Shown here in pieces: positions 49,404 to 58,033 of a DNA stretch of 64,000 bases. The stretch covers positions 558,001 through 622,000 of the forward strand of contig CANNGH010000001.1 in the NCBI GenBank assembly GCA_947504115.1, written 5' to 3'. The stretch comes from an uncultured Sedimentitalea sp. GTDB taxonomy: Bacteria; Pseudomonadota; Alphaproteobacteria; Rhodobacterales; Rhodobacteraceae. The notes beneath the pieces were generated by a model. The model had not been told where the DNA came from. It searched no databases and saw only the letters and a list, made by a program, of their open reading frames with translations. Numbering within the stretch: position 1 is the stretch's first letter; the number at the start of each line of letters is the position of its first letter. Position numbers and translations under genes: made by a program.

Positions 49404-50896
49404 ATGGCGTCACTGTTTTCACGGCGGGATTTTCTGCCAGCAGGTCTCAAAGCCGATCAGGTCGAAATTGTCGGGGACACGATCCGGATCCATTCCCGAT
49501 CGACCAAATCTGCGGCGGCGTGTCCTCGCTGTAATACGGTTTCATGCCACATCCACAGCAGGTATCAGCGTCAGCCTGCCGACCTTCCGGCGCATGGCCG
49601 GAAGGTGGAACTGGTTTTGATGGTTCGCCGCTTTCGCTGTCGTGCTTTGTGGTGCCCAGCCAAGATTTTCGCGGAGCGGTTTCCGCCGGATGTGACGTGG
49701 CCGCATGTGCGACGCACCTCCCGTTTACAAGAGCTGGTCCGGCACCTTGGTCTGGCACTCGGCAGACGTCCGGCACAGGCACTCGCTGCACGGCTCCTGC
49801 TACCGGTCAGCAAGGATACCTTTCTGCGCAGTGTTCGAAAGACGACAGAGGCCGCGAACGGCGAACTCCGCGTCATCGGTATCGACGACTGGGCATGGCG
49901 CAAGGGACAGAGATACGGCACTTTGATCTGCGATCTGGAGCGGCACCGGGTTGTCGACCTGCTGCCGGACCGGGAACCTGCCACGGTCGAGGCCTGACTG
50001 CGTGACCGCCCCGGGATTGAGGTCGTGGCCCGTGACCGCAACGGCGGTTATCGCGGTGCCGTCGCGCGCGCCTTGCCTCAGGCGGTTCAAGTTGCTGATC
50101 GCTGGCACCTATTGGAAAACGCGAGCGCGGCCTTTTTGGCTGCCGTGCAGCGAAATATGCCTGCGATCCGCAAGGCGATCGGCGCCGCCAGCAGACCAAT
50201 CGACTGGTTCTCCGGATGGCCCATGACGGCACTCCCATCAGACGCATCGTGCGCCTGACCGGGCTAAGCCGCGGTCTGGTCCGCCAAATCGTTCGCGGCG
50301 AACGTGAGGACGTTTTCCGCATCCGCGAGAGCAGCTTGACCCCCTGGCTGCCGCGGCTGGAAAAGGAATGGGCCGATGGCTGCCGGAACGGCGCCGAACT
50401 CCGGCGCCGGCTGCGGGCCAGAGGCTTTCAAGGCAGTCTTCGTGTTGTCGGCGAATGGGCCACACGCCAGCGCCGGGCCGAGCAGGCGGTTCCGACGGGC
50501 ACTGAAAAATCCCCGCCCGCGCGCAAGATCGCACGTCTCCTGACCACAGGTCGGGATCACCTGAGCAAAGCCGACGCCATCCGGGTGGCCCGGATCGAGG
50601 CCGCATTGCCAGCCCTCACCCAGGCACAGATATTCACCGAACGCTTCACGGACATGGTGCGCAATGCGCGCGAAGACGCGCTGGACGCATGGCTGGAGGA
50701 AGCGGAGGAGAGCCTGCTCGGCGCTTTCGCCCGTGGGCTCCGGCAGGATCAGGCTGCGGTCGCTGCAGCCCTGCGGGAACCGTGGTCAAACGGGCAGACC
50801 GAGGGGCAGATCAATCGTCTCAAGACTATAAAGCGACAGATGTACGGGCGCGCCAACATCGACCTGCTCAAAGCCCGCCTCGTTGCAGCGTTATGA
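49404..50896 (+). pseudogene. ISL3-family transposase, disrupted
   Basis: A remnant of about 497 codons. N-terminal zinc-finger cysteines (CPRCNTVSC) are followed by DDE-type catalytic regions: IGIDDWAWRKGQRYG (first Asp), VVARDRNGGY (second Asp) and PWSNGQTEGQINRLKTIKRQ (Glu). A TGA at 49995-49997 replaces the Trp of the usual AWLR. Near 50185-50196 the frame shifts by a small deletion, after which the HTH-containing IVRLTGLSRGLVRQIVRGE part continues in another frame from RQQTN. Full-length relatives are some tens of residues longer. No functional transposase can be made. Confidence 0.88.
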
Positions 50897-50912
50897 CAAG
50901 GAAGCACCCGAA

Positions 50913-50937
50913 GCTGCACCAAAACTGAGTCAGAGCC
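50913..50937 (-). repeat. Right terminal inverted repeat of the ISL3 element
   Basis: Read on the minus strand it begins GGCTCTGACT and contains TTTTGGTGCA; it matches the left repeat at 19 of 25 positions. Confidence 0.82.
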
Positions 50938-50944
50938 GAAAATA
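50938..50944. repeat. Target-site duplication, right copy (GAAAATA)
   Basis: Immediately follows the right terminal repeat and equals 49323-49329. Confidence 0.75.
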
Positions 50945-51107
50945 TCCGCCTGTGCCTTGCGCAGTGTCCGGTCTGCCGCTCGACAGAGGCGGTTGTTTCA
51001 ACGTAAGGAAAAGGGGCCGAACAGGGCAGGGTGCCCCAAAAACCGACATGGCCAAGTGCGCCGCAGGATGCTATTTCCGCAACCGACAACCAGCAACGGA
51101 GGCAGTT

Positions 51108-51623
51108 TTGCGCGCAATCTATCTGACGGTCTGTCAGGCGCTCGACCGGGCCACCGCGCTGGTTTGCGGGCTGGCCTGCCTGTCTCTGGCAGGGTCGGTT
51201 CTGAGCATCGTGATCCTGCGGTTCGGATTCGACACCGGTTTCATCAAACTGCAAAATCTCGCGGGATACGCCTTTGCCGTTCTGATGATCCTGTCGCTGC
51301 CATATTGTCTGCGCCGCGGCGGTCACGTCCGGGTCGAGGTTCTGTCCGAGCGCATGCCAGACGGATACGCGCGCCTTGCCGATCTGGTGGCCCTGTTCGC
51401 CTTCGTCATCCCGGTTTTCGGCCTGCTGGCCTGGGCCTGGCTGCCGGATCTTGCCTATAGCTGGTCGATCCGCGAGGGCGCGATCGAAACCGGCGGGCTG
51501 CGCGGCGTCTATCTGATCAAGTCGATGCTGCCCGTGGCCGGCGTTCTGATGATCCTGCAGGCCATCGCGGTGTTGCTGGACCCGACAATCACCCAACTGG
51601 ACCCGGAAGAACCCGCCCGATGA
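51108..51623 (+). CDS. TRAP transporter small permease (DctQ family), system 2
   Basis: A 171-residue protein with four membrane segments. The conserved LQNLAGYAFAVLMILSLPYC and RRGGHVRVEVL regions identify the DctQ family. The start is taken as TTG at 51108 because CGGAGG lies five bases before it; an in-frame ATG at 51048 lacks such a site and would add 20 Cys-containing residues. The stop overlaps the large permease start (ATGA). Gene order Q-M-P differs from system 1 (P-Q-M). Confidence 0.87.
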   Translation: MRAIYLTVCQALDRATALVCGLACLSLAGSVLSIVILRFGFDTGFIKLQNLAGYAFAVLMILSLPYCLRRGGHVRVEVLSERMPDGYARLADLVALFAFVIPVFGLLAWAWLPDLAYSWSIREGAIETGGLRGVYLIKSMLPVAGVLMILQAIAVLLDPTITQLDPEEPAR

Positions 51624-53170
51624 TCGCGCATGAGTTCTTTTTGTTCGGGATGATGCTGGCGCTGTTCGCTGGTATCCTGAGCGGCGTTCCCGTCATGCTG
51701 GCCATTGCCGGGGTGCCGCTGCTGACCGCGCTTCTGGGCAGTCTGACGGGGACGTTCGACATCGGATTTCTCAAATTTTTTCCCGCCCGTGTTTACGGCG
51801 TCATGTCCAACCCGCTGCTGATGGCGGTGCCGCTGTTCGTGCTGATGGGCGTGCTGCTGGAAAAATCGCGGCTGGCGGAAACCATGCTGGAGGTTCTGGG
51901 CCGGATGCTGGGCGGCTCCTCGCGGGGCATGGCGCTGTCGGTGCTGGCGTTTTCGGCGATCATCGCCGCCTCGACCGGAATCGTGGGCGCGACCGTGGTG
52001 ATGCTGGTTCTGATCAGCCTTCCGGCGATGCTGGACGCCGGTGTGCCCAAGCGGCTGGCAACGGGGATCATCTGCGCCAGCGGCACGCTGGGCCAGATCA
52101 TTCCGCCATCGATCCTGCTGGTCCTGCTGGGCGACCAGATCGGCAACACCTATCTCGAAGCGCAGCAACAGGCCGGCAATTTCGCCCCCGACCCGGTATC
52201 GGTGGGCGATCTGTTCGCCGGTGCGCTGCTGCCGGGGCTGGTGCTGGTGGGGCTCTACGCGGTCTATATCTTCGTGCGGTTGCGCCCCACCGCGACGCGA
52301 CCGGTGCAGTCGCGAACGTCGTCCGCACCGGTGGGGGGTGGCGAACTCCTGTCCAGCTTCGCGCCGCCACTTTTGCTGATCCTTGCGGTTCTAGGCTCGA
52401 TCCTGGCGGGCATCGCCACCACGACCGAGGCCGCCGGGCTGGGTGCCGTGGGCGCGCTGATGCTGGCCGGCTATCGCAGCGGGGTGGGCGGACTGGGCCG
52501 GGTGCTGTTTCTTCTGGCGGTGGCGGCGGCCTTTGCGCTGATGGCCCTGCGCCTGTTCAGCAACGCCCACACCGAAAGCGCGGCGCTCGGCATAGTCGCG
52601 GCAGTATTGGCGTTGCTGATGGTCCTGGGCGTGCTGGTGGCCAGCGTGCGCCTTTGGTTCAGCGGCCTTTTGCAGGGTGCCTTGGGCGATACCTTGCGGA
52701 TATCGGGAATGGTGTTTGGCATCGTGGTCGCGGCGTCGCTTCTGGCGCTGGTATTCCGCGGGTTCGGCGGGGAAGAGATGGTGATGGAGGCGATGGCGGC
52801 GGTTCCCGGCGGGATCTGGGGCGCGCTTTTCGTGGTCATGGCGGTCGTCTTCCTGCTGGGCTTCATCCTCGAGGCGGTCGAGATCATCTATATCGTCGTG
52901 CCGCTGCTCGGCCCGCCGATCCTGGGCAGTGACATCTCGCCGGTCTGGTTCGGCGTATTGCTGGCGATGAACCTCCAGACCAGCTTCCTCACGCCGCCAT
53001 TCGGGTTTGCGCTGTTCTATTTCCGCTCGACGGCGCCGCGTCACATCACCACCGGCGACATCTACATGGGCGTGGCACCCTTCGTGCTGCTGCAGCTGGT
53101 GGGGTTGGGCCTGCTGATCGCGGTCCCGTCGCTGGCCACGTGGTTGCCGGATCTGGTATTCGGAAACTGA
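51620..53170 (+). CDS. TRAP transporter large permease (DctM family), system 2
   Basis: A 516-residue membrane protein, longer than system 1 DctM (427). Family segments include NPLLMAVPLFVLMGVLLEKS, STGIVGATVVML, GQIIPPSILLVLLGDQIG and LLAMNLQTSFLTPPFG. The extra length is an insertion of hydrophobic helices around residues 290-370, as in the long DctM subtype paired with mannitol/chloroaromatic or 2-oxo-acid type binding proteins. It is coupled to dctQ upstream and followed 33 bases later by the binding protein gene. Confidence 0.9.
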   Translation: MIAHEFFLFGMMLALFAGILSGVPVMLAIAGVPLLTALLGSLTGTFDIGFLKFFPARVYGVMSNPLLMAVPLFVLMGVLLEKSRLAETMLEVLGRMLGGSSRGMALSVLAFSAIIAASTGIVGATVVMLVLISLPAMLDAGVPKRLATGIICASGTLGQIIPPSILLVLLGDQIGNTYLEAQQQAGNFAPDPVSVGDLFAGALLPGLVLVGLYAVYIFVRLRPTATRPVQSRTSSAPVGGGELLSSFAPPLLLILAVLGSILAGIATTTEAAGLGAVGALMLAGYRSGVGGLGRVLFLLAVAAAFALMALRLFSNAHTESAALGIVAAVLALLMVLGVLVASVRLWFSGLLQGALGDTLRISGMVFGIVVAASLLALVFRGFGGEEMVMEAMAAVPGGIWGALFVVMAVVFLLGFILEAVEIIYIVVPLLGPPILGSDISPVWFGVLLAMNLQTSFLTPPFGFALFYFRSTAPRHITTGDIYMGVAPFVLLQLVGLGLLIAVPSLATWLPDLVFGN

Positions 53171-53203
53171 CAGATTTTTACAACAGGGAGAAGGAAACTC
53201 GAT

Positions 53204-54271
53204 ATGAAACGCAGAACATTTCTGTCTTCGGGCGCGGGAGTCGCCGCTGCGGCCGCCACGCTTGCAAGTCCGGCCATCGCGCAGGGCAAGATCCAGTGGA
53301 ACCTGCCCACCGCATTTCCCAAGAACGCGCCGGGTGTAGGCTCCAACGTCAACAACTTCGCCGACAAGGTCGCCGCGATGTCCGACGGCCGGCTGAGCTT
53401 CAAGGTCTTTGGCGGCGGGGAACTGGTGCCGCCCTTCGCGGTCGAGGACGCGGTGCAGCAGGGCAACGCGCCGGTGGGCCACGGACCGACCTATTACGCG
53501 GCCGGCAAGAACCCGGCGCTGCACTGGTTTACCGCGGTGCCGTTCGGCATGACGGCGAGCGAGCATTTCGCCTGGCTGAAATTCGGCGGCGGACAGGAAA
53601 TCTGGGACGACATCTATGCCCAGCGCGGCCTCAAGCCGTTCTATTCCGGCAATTCCGGCACCCAGTCAGGCGGGTGGTTCAAGAAGGAGGTCAACACGCT
53701 GGATGATCTCAAGGGTTTGAACATGCGCATCGCGGGCCTTGGCGGCGAAGTCTTCCGCAAGCTCGGGGTGAACGCGGTGCTGATGCCGCCGCCGGAAATC
53801 TTCCAGTCGCTGCAATCGGGCGCGATCGATGCCGCCGAATGGGTCGGGCCGATGCTGGATCAGGCGTTCGGTCTGCAAAAGATCACCAAGCTGTGCTATC
53901 TGCCCGCCCTGACCGAACCCGGAGCGGGGCTGGCCATCGTGTTCAATCAGGATGCCTGGGCCGAGTTGTCGCCCGATCTGCAGAAGATCTGCGAAAATGC
54001 CGCTTATGCCGCCGCGCTGGAGAACCACGCGAATTTCGATTTCCACAACGCGAAGGCGATGGCCGCCCTGCGCGAGGACGGCGTGGAGTTCCGCGCTTTC
54101 AGCGACGAAATCGTGGCTGGAATGCGCGATGCGTGGGGCGAAGTGCAGGACGAACTGACCAAGGGCAGCGAAGACGTCGCGCGGGTGCGGGAAAGCTATG
54201 ATGCTTATCTGCGTCAGGCCGAAGCCTATGCCAGTGCCATGGTTCTGCCGATGCTGTCCGGGCGCACCTGA
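53204..54271 (+). CDS. TRAP transporter solute-binding protein (TakP-like), system 2
   Basis: A 355-residue protein with a twin-arginine-type signal (MKRRTFLSSGAG, cleavage near ALAS-PAIA-Q at about 27). Mature family motifs are NNFADKVAAMSDGRLSFKVF, NMRIAGLGGEVFRKLG (substrate-contacting Arg) and IDAAEWVGPMLD. This pattern matches the Rhodobacter TakP subgroup, which binds 2-oxo acids such as pyruvate with sodium. Substrate here is inference. AGGGAGAAGG precedes the ATG. A GC-rich hairpin follows. Confidence 0.88.
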   Translation: MKRRTFLSSGAGVAAAAATLASPAIAQGKIQWNLPTAFPKNAPGVGSNVNNFADKVAAMSDGRLSFKVFGGGELVPPFAVEDAVQQGNAPVGHGPTYYAAGKNPALHWFTAVPFGMTASEHFAWLKFGGGQEIWDDIYAQRGLKPFYSGNSGTQSGGWFKKEVNTLDDLKGLNMRIAGLGGEVFRKLGVNAVLMPPPEIFQSLQSGAIDAAEWVGPMLDQAFGLQKITKLCYLPALTEPGAGLAIVFNQDAWAELSPDLQKICENAAYAAALENHANFDFHNAKAMAALREDGVEFRAFSDEIVAGMRDAWGEVQDELTKGSEDVARVRESYDAYLRQAEAYASAMVLPMLSGRT

Positions 54272-54288
54272 GGATTGTCGAAATCGGC

Positions 54289-54312
54289 GCCGGGCGGCTC
54301 GTGTCGCCCGGC
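54289..54312. terminator. Hairpin between convergent TRAP and flgI genes
   Basis: A perfect 8-bp stem (GCCGGGCG / CGCCCGGC) with an 8-base loop, 18 bases after the binding-protein stop. No T-run follows, so termination may be weak. The rest of the 182-base gap up to flgI shows nothing else of note. Confidence 0.5.
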
Positions 54313-54453
54313 CTGAATCCGCGCGACATCCGTTTGACCGCCGCCTTGTCGAGGTGGTGCGTTCCGGATTCCATCGCATGTCCGGCCTTGCGGCGCGTTG
54401 TAGCGGCGCCGGATGCGACGCTCGAAAAGCGGCGATCGCGCCGGTCCGGTTGG

Positions 54454-55557
54454 TCAGCGCACGACGAATTCCGCGTGGAGCGCTCCTGCCGCCTTGAGGC
54501 TTTTCAGTATGTCGATCATGTCCCTTGGCGAGACGCCCAGCGCGTTCAGTCCCGCGACCACTTCGGAAAGTGACGTGCTTTCGGGCACTTCCGCCAGCGA
54601 GACGCCTTCTTCTTCGTCGATCGCCGCGCCCGTCCGGGGAACGACCACCGTCTGACCGTCCGCGAAGGGGTTCGGCTGCACCACGGCGGGAGATTCCTCG
54701 ATCCGCAGTGTCAGGTTTCCTTGCGATACCGCGACGCGAGACAGGCGGACGTCACTGCCCATGACGATCGTTCCGGACCGCTGATCGACCACGACCCGGG
54801 CTTTGCGCTGCGGTTCGACAAGGATGTTCTCTACCCGGCCCAGTGCATGGGCAGGTGAAGCTGACTGAGTCGCCGGAATGTTGAGTTCAACCGTCCCCGA
54901 ATCGCGCATCGCGGCGACCGGGCGGCGGAATTCGTTGTTGATGGCACGTTCGATCCGGCCTGCGGTGGTGAAATCCGGCTCGCGCAAGGCCAGACGCACC
55001 GTGGACAGCGACGCGAGATCGAAATCTATCTCGCGCTCGACCCGTGCCCCCGATGGAATGAGACCCGATGTCGGCACGCCTTTGGTAACCGATGCCGCCT
55101 GGCCCTCGGCAACGACCCCGCCCGAGAGGATCGTGCCTTGCGCCACAGCGTAGATCTGCCCGTCCGCTGCATTCAGCGGCGTCATGATCAAGGTGCCGCC
55201 CAGCAGGCTGCTGGAATCTCCGATGGCCGATACGGTCACATCGATCTGGGCGCCGACCCGCGAAAAAGGCGGAAGGCTGGCCGTGACGAAAACCGCCGCG
55301 ACATTCTTGGGGCGGAACTGTTCGCCCGCGACGTTCACGCCCAGCCGCTCCAGGATATTCGACATGATCTCTTCGGTGAACGGAGCGTTGCGCAGGCCGT
55401 CTCCGGTGCCATTCAGTCCGACCACCAGCCCATAGCCGACCAGATCGTTGCCGCGAACTCCGTCGAATTCGACCAGATCCTTGAGCCGGATCGCGCCGGC
55501 CGCACATATGGAGGGCAAGATCATAAGTATCAGCAATGCGGCGATAAGTCGTCTCAT
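54454..55557 (-). CDS. flgI: Flagellar basal-body P-ring protein FlgI
   Basis: A 367-residue exported protein with a signal peptide ending near residue 20. FlgI motifs include RLKDLVEFDGVRGNDLVGYG, VVGLNGTGDGL, PKNVAAVFVTA, IGDSSSLLGGTLIMTPL and near the end AGLNALGVSPRDMIDILKSL. It forms the periplasmic P ring around the rod. It is the last gene of the minus-strand run, and its ATG overlaps the flgL stop. No flgA, flgH or flgJ is adjacent. Confidence 0.96.
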   Translation of the reverse strand: MRRLIAALLILMILPSICAAGAIRLKDLVEFDGVRGNDLVGYGLVVGLNGTGDGLRNAPFTEEIMSNILERLGVNVAGEQFRPKNVAAVFVTASLPPFSRVGAQIDVTVSAIGDSSSLLGGTLIMTPLNAADGQIYAVAQGTILSGGVVAEGQAASVTKGVPTSGLIPSGARVEREIDFDLASLSTVRLALREPDFTTAGRIERAINNEFRRPVAAMRDSGTVELNIPATQSASPAHALGRVENILVEPQRKARVVVDQRSGTIVMGSDVRLSRVAVSQGNLTLRIEESPAVVQPNPFADGQTVVVPRTGAAIDEEEGVSLAEVPESTSLSEVVAGLNALGVSPRDMIDILKSLKAAGALHAEFVVR

Positions 55558-56561
55558 CGCAGATATTCCAGCAGCGTAAGGCGTGCAGAGCGGACGGTGA
55601 CCGAATAGAGACTCTCCAGCTGGAACTGCACTTCCTGCAAGCGTGTCGCGGTCTCGTAGGGATCGACGTTGAGCAATTCGTTGCGCGCATATTTCAGACT
55701 GCTGGCCGCAGCGGAATTGCGTGTTGCGATTTCTTCGATACGCGCCTCGGCAAAGCCGAGATCCGCACGTATCCCGATTACTGCGTCCTGCCCGTTCATC
55801 AAAGAGACGCCCGAGCGTTGCAAGAGGTCACCTTTCGTCGCCGCGTCCAGGTTGAGGGCGGGATCGTCGGCTATCGCGGCGGTCGCCAGTTGGCGAAGCG
55901 CATCGCGAAAAACGGGATCTTCGGCGCGAAGCGGAATGGAAACCCGCTCACCGACACCGATTTCGAACGGAGCGAGGGGCTCGCTGGAACCCGCATACAC
56001 GATCGTTTGAAAACCGGCGGGATCATCGAACCAGTCCTTTGCCGCCTGTTCGATATCGGCTGTGGTTGTCAATCCGGTCAACGCGTTGCGCAGCGAGGCG
56101 ATCAGGATTTCTCCCGGCAACAAGGGTGGACGGTCGGTAGCGGTTCCGCCGAACAGACTGCGCCCTGCCAATTTTCCATTCAGTGAATTGATCACGTCAT
56201 CCAGACCGTCGCGGGCCTGTGCGCTGGCATGGGCCATGTCGAGAACGCTATTTTCAGGGCCGACCGTGGCAAGCGTCGCCGCGACGTTCCCCATCGTATC
56301 CTGCACCCGCCCGAGATTGAGTTGCGCGGCCTGCGCGAACGCTGCCGAATCGCGCGTCGTGATGGAATAGGCATCGAGGCGCGTCAGGTTATGCTCGATA
56401 TCCGTGAGATGGGAGAGATCGCCGCCCGTTCGACCGGACAGGTCGCTGGTTTTCCCCGAACTGAGTTCCTGCGTCAATCCGGAGATCGTCGATTTCAACT
56501 GAGCATGCCGGGTCCGGAGCATCAGGTTCTGGGCGAGATCGCCGATGGATGTCACGTTCAT
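55554..56561 (-). CDS. flgL: Flagellar hook-filament junction protein FlgL
   Basis: A 335-residue flagellin-like protein. The helical N-terminus (LAQNLMLRTRHAQLKSTISG) and C-terminus (ATRLQEVQFQLESLYSVTVR) match the flagellin-type coiled ends of FlgL; the middle is variable. It joins hook to filament together with FlgK, whose gene ends two bases before. Overlaps flgI by ATGA. Confidence 0.85.
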   Translation of the reverse strand: MNVTSIGDLAQNLMLRTRHAQLKSTISGLTQELSSGKTSDLSGRTGGDLSHLTDIEHNLTRLDAYSITTRDSAAFAQAAQLNLGRVQDTMGNVAATLATVGPENSVLDMAHASAQARDGLDDVINSLNGKLAGRSLFGGTATDRPPLLPGEILIASLRNALTGLTTTADIEQAAKDWFDDPAGFQTIVYAGSSEPLAPFEIGVGERVSIPLRAEDPVFRDALRQLATAAIADDPALNLDAATKGDLLQRSGVSLMNGQDAVIGIRADLGFAEARIEEIATRNSAAASSLKYARNELLNVDPYETATRLQEVQFQLESLYSVTVRSARLTLLEYLR

Positions 56562-56563
56562 CT

Positions 56564-58006
56564 TTACAGCCTCAGCAGTGTCGTCATCATGTCATCGAGT
56601 GCTTGGATCATCCGCGCGTTTGCGCCATAGGCGTGTTCGATCGCCATCAGTGTCTGAAGTTCCGCATCGGTATCCACGCCCTGTTCCTGCTCGATGCGGG
56701 TGAATTCGGTCTGCGCCGCCGACGCGAACCCCAGGCTTTGATCCGCACTGGAGCTGCGTTGGGCTGCATACGAGAGCAGGGAACCGCTCAGATCGGCGGC
56801 GCTGAACTGACCGGAGCCGAAATTTCCCGAACTCGGCGACCGCCGCACTGTCAGGACATCGGCAAACGCCTGAAGCTGGCGGGCGTCACCGGCGTCACCG
56901 GGCGTCGTGGCGCCCAGGCCGGTGCGCAACCGCCACGTCTGACCGCCCGCCTCCGGATCGACTTGCGGGTTCAGGCGCAGCCTTCCCGCCAGTCCAGCGG
57001 ACGAAGCAACAGGCGCTCCGGCGTCGATGAACAGACCCGGAGGGTCGGGCGGCAGGGGCGGATCCAAATCGGCGCTTTCGTAACGTTCCATCAAATCGCG
57101 CGCGACTGTGTCCAGATCGGATTGGGCTTGTGGCGCAAGTTCATCGCGCACCTCAAAAAGAGCTCCCAATGTCCCGCCACCGACCGGGCCCGACGCATCC
57201 GTGCGCAACGGCATTCCGTTGAGGGTCAGCCCGGACAGGTCGCCGTTGTCTTGCGTCATGTGAGCGGGCGCGTCGCGTGCGGCCTCAAAGCCGAACGATG
57301 CGGCCGGCCCGTCGAGGATGATTGCGCCACCGTCCGTATAAAGCGCGATTTTCCCATGGTCGCGCGAAACGACATTCACAGGGACGATGCTGTTGATTTC
57401 GTCGACGATCTTCTGCCGCTGGTCGAGCAGCGCATCCGTGCTGTGTCCAGATGCGGCGACAGCGGTGATTTTCTTGTTGAGGGCATGAGTCTGTTCGAGG
57501 GCGGCGTTCAGGCGATTGACCTGCGCGCCGATTTCGCGGTCGGCCTGGCTGCGCAATCCGCGTAGGCCATCCGACGCGCCGGCGATCGACTTTGCCAGAT
57601 CCGCTGCGCTGTCAACGGCGATGTCCAGTCTTTGAGTGGAGTCGGGTCTGCTGGCGGCGGAAATCAGGCTGGATTCGAATTTGGCCAACCGTTGCGTGAC
57701 GGAGGCGGCATCGGTCGGATCCCCCAACAGGGCCTGAAAGCGGTTGTGAAACTCCGCAATCGTTTTCGCGCCACCTGCGCTGGCATCGGCGCCGCGGCGG
57801 TTGGCGGTAATACCCGGATCTGTGTGGCGCTGAATGCCAACGACCTTCACGCCCGATCCGGTATGAGTTGTCGAGCCGAGTTCGACCGAGCGGCGGGTAT
57901 ATCCCGGTGTCATCGCATTCGCGATGTTTTCGGACACGACTTGCGAGGCGCGTTTGGCGGCGGTGAGGCCGCTGAGGGCGCTGTTGAAAGCGGCGGAAAT
58001 GCTCAT
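56564..58006 (-). CDS. flgK: Flagellar hook-associated protein FlgK
   Basis: A 480-residue protein. It starts SISAAFNSALSGLTAAKRAS and continues with SENIANAMTPGYTRRSVEL, the N-terminal motif shared by axial flagellar proteins, and ends with the helical QTLMAIEHAYGANARMIQAL. It caps the hook and joins it to FlgL. It lies 27 bases downstream of flgE. Confidence 0.93.
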   Translation of the reverse strand: MSISAAFNSALSGLTAAKRASQVVSENIANAMTPGYTRRSVELGSTTHTGSGVKVVGIQRHTDPGITANRRGADASAGGAKTIAEFHNRFQALLGDPTDAASVTQRLAKFESSLISAASRPDSTQRLDIAVDSAADLAKSIAGASDGLRGLRSQADREIGAQVNRLNAALEQTHALNKKITAVAASGHSTDALLDQRQKIVDEINSIVPVNVVSRDHGKIALYTDGGAIILDGPAASFGFEAARDAPAHMTQDNGDLSGLTLNGMPLRTDASGPVGGGTLGALFEVRDELAPQAQSDLDTVARDLMERYESADLDPPLPPDPPGLFIDAGAPVASSAGLAGRLRLNPQVDPEAGGQTWRLRTGLGATTPGDAGDARQLQAFADVLTVRRSPSSGNFGSGQFSAADLSGSLLSYAAQRSSSADQSLGFASAAQTEFTRIEQEQGVDTDAELQTLMAIEHAYGANARMIQALDDMMTTLLRL

Positions 58007-58033
58007 CCTTGCGGCTCCGGTTGGGGGTGGGAA

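Larger units (their letters stand above)
49330..50937 (+). mobile_element. ISL3-family insertion sequence, complete ends but disabled
   Basis: A 1608-base element bounded by imperfect 25-bp terminal inverted repeats (49330-49354 and 50913-50937; 19 of 25 positions match, both containing TTTGGTGCA) and flanked by the 7-bp direct repeat GAAAATA. It encodes an ISL3 transposase that is broken by a stop and a small deletion. It sits 82 bases upstream of the copA remnant start and 170 bases before the next TRAP operon. Ends and duplication show that it arrived by transposition and has stayed in place. Confidence 0.88.
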
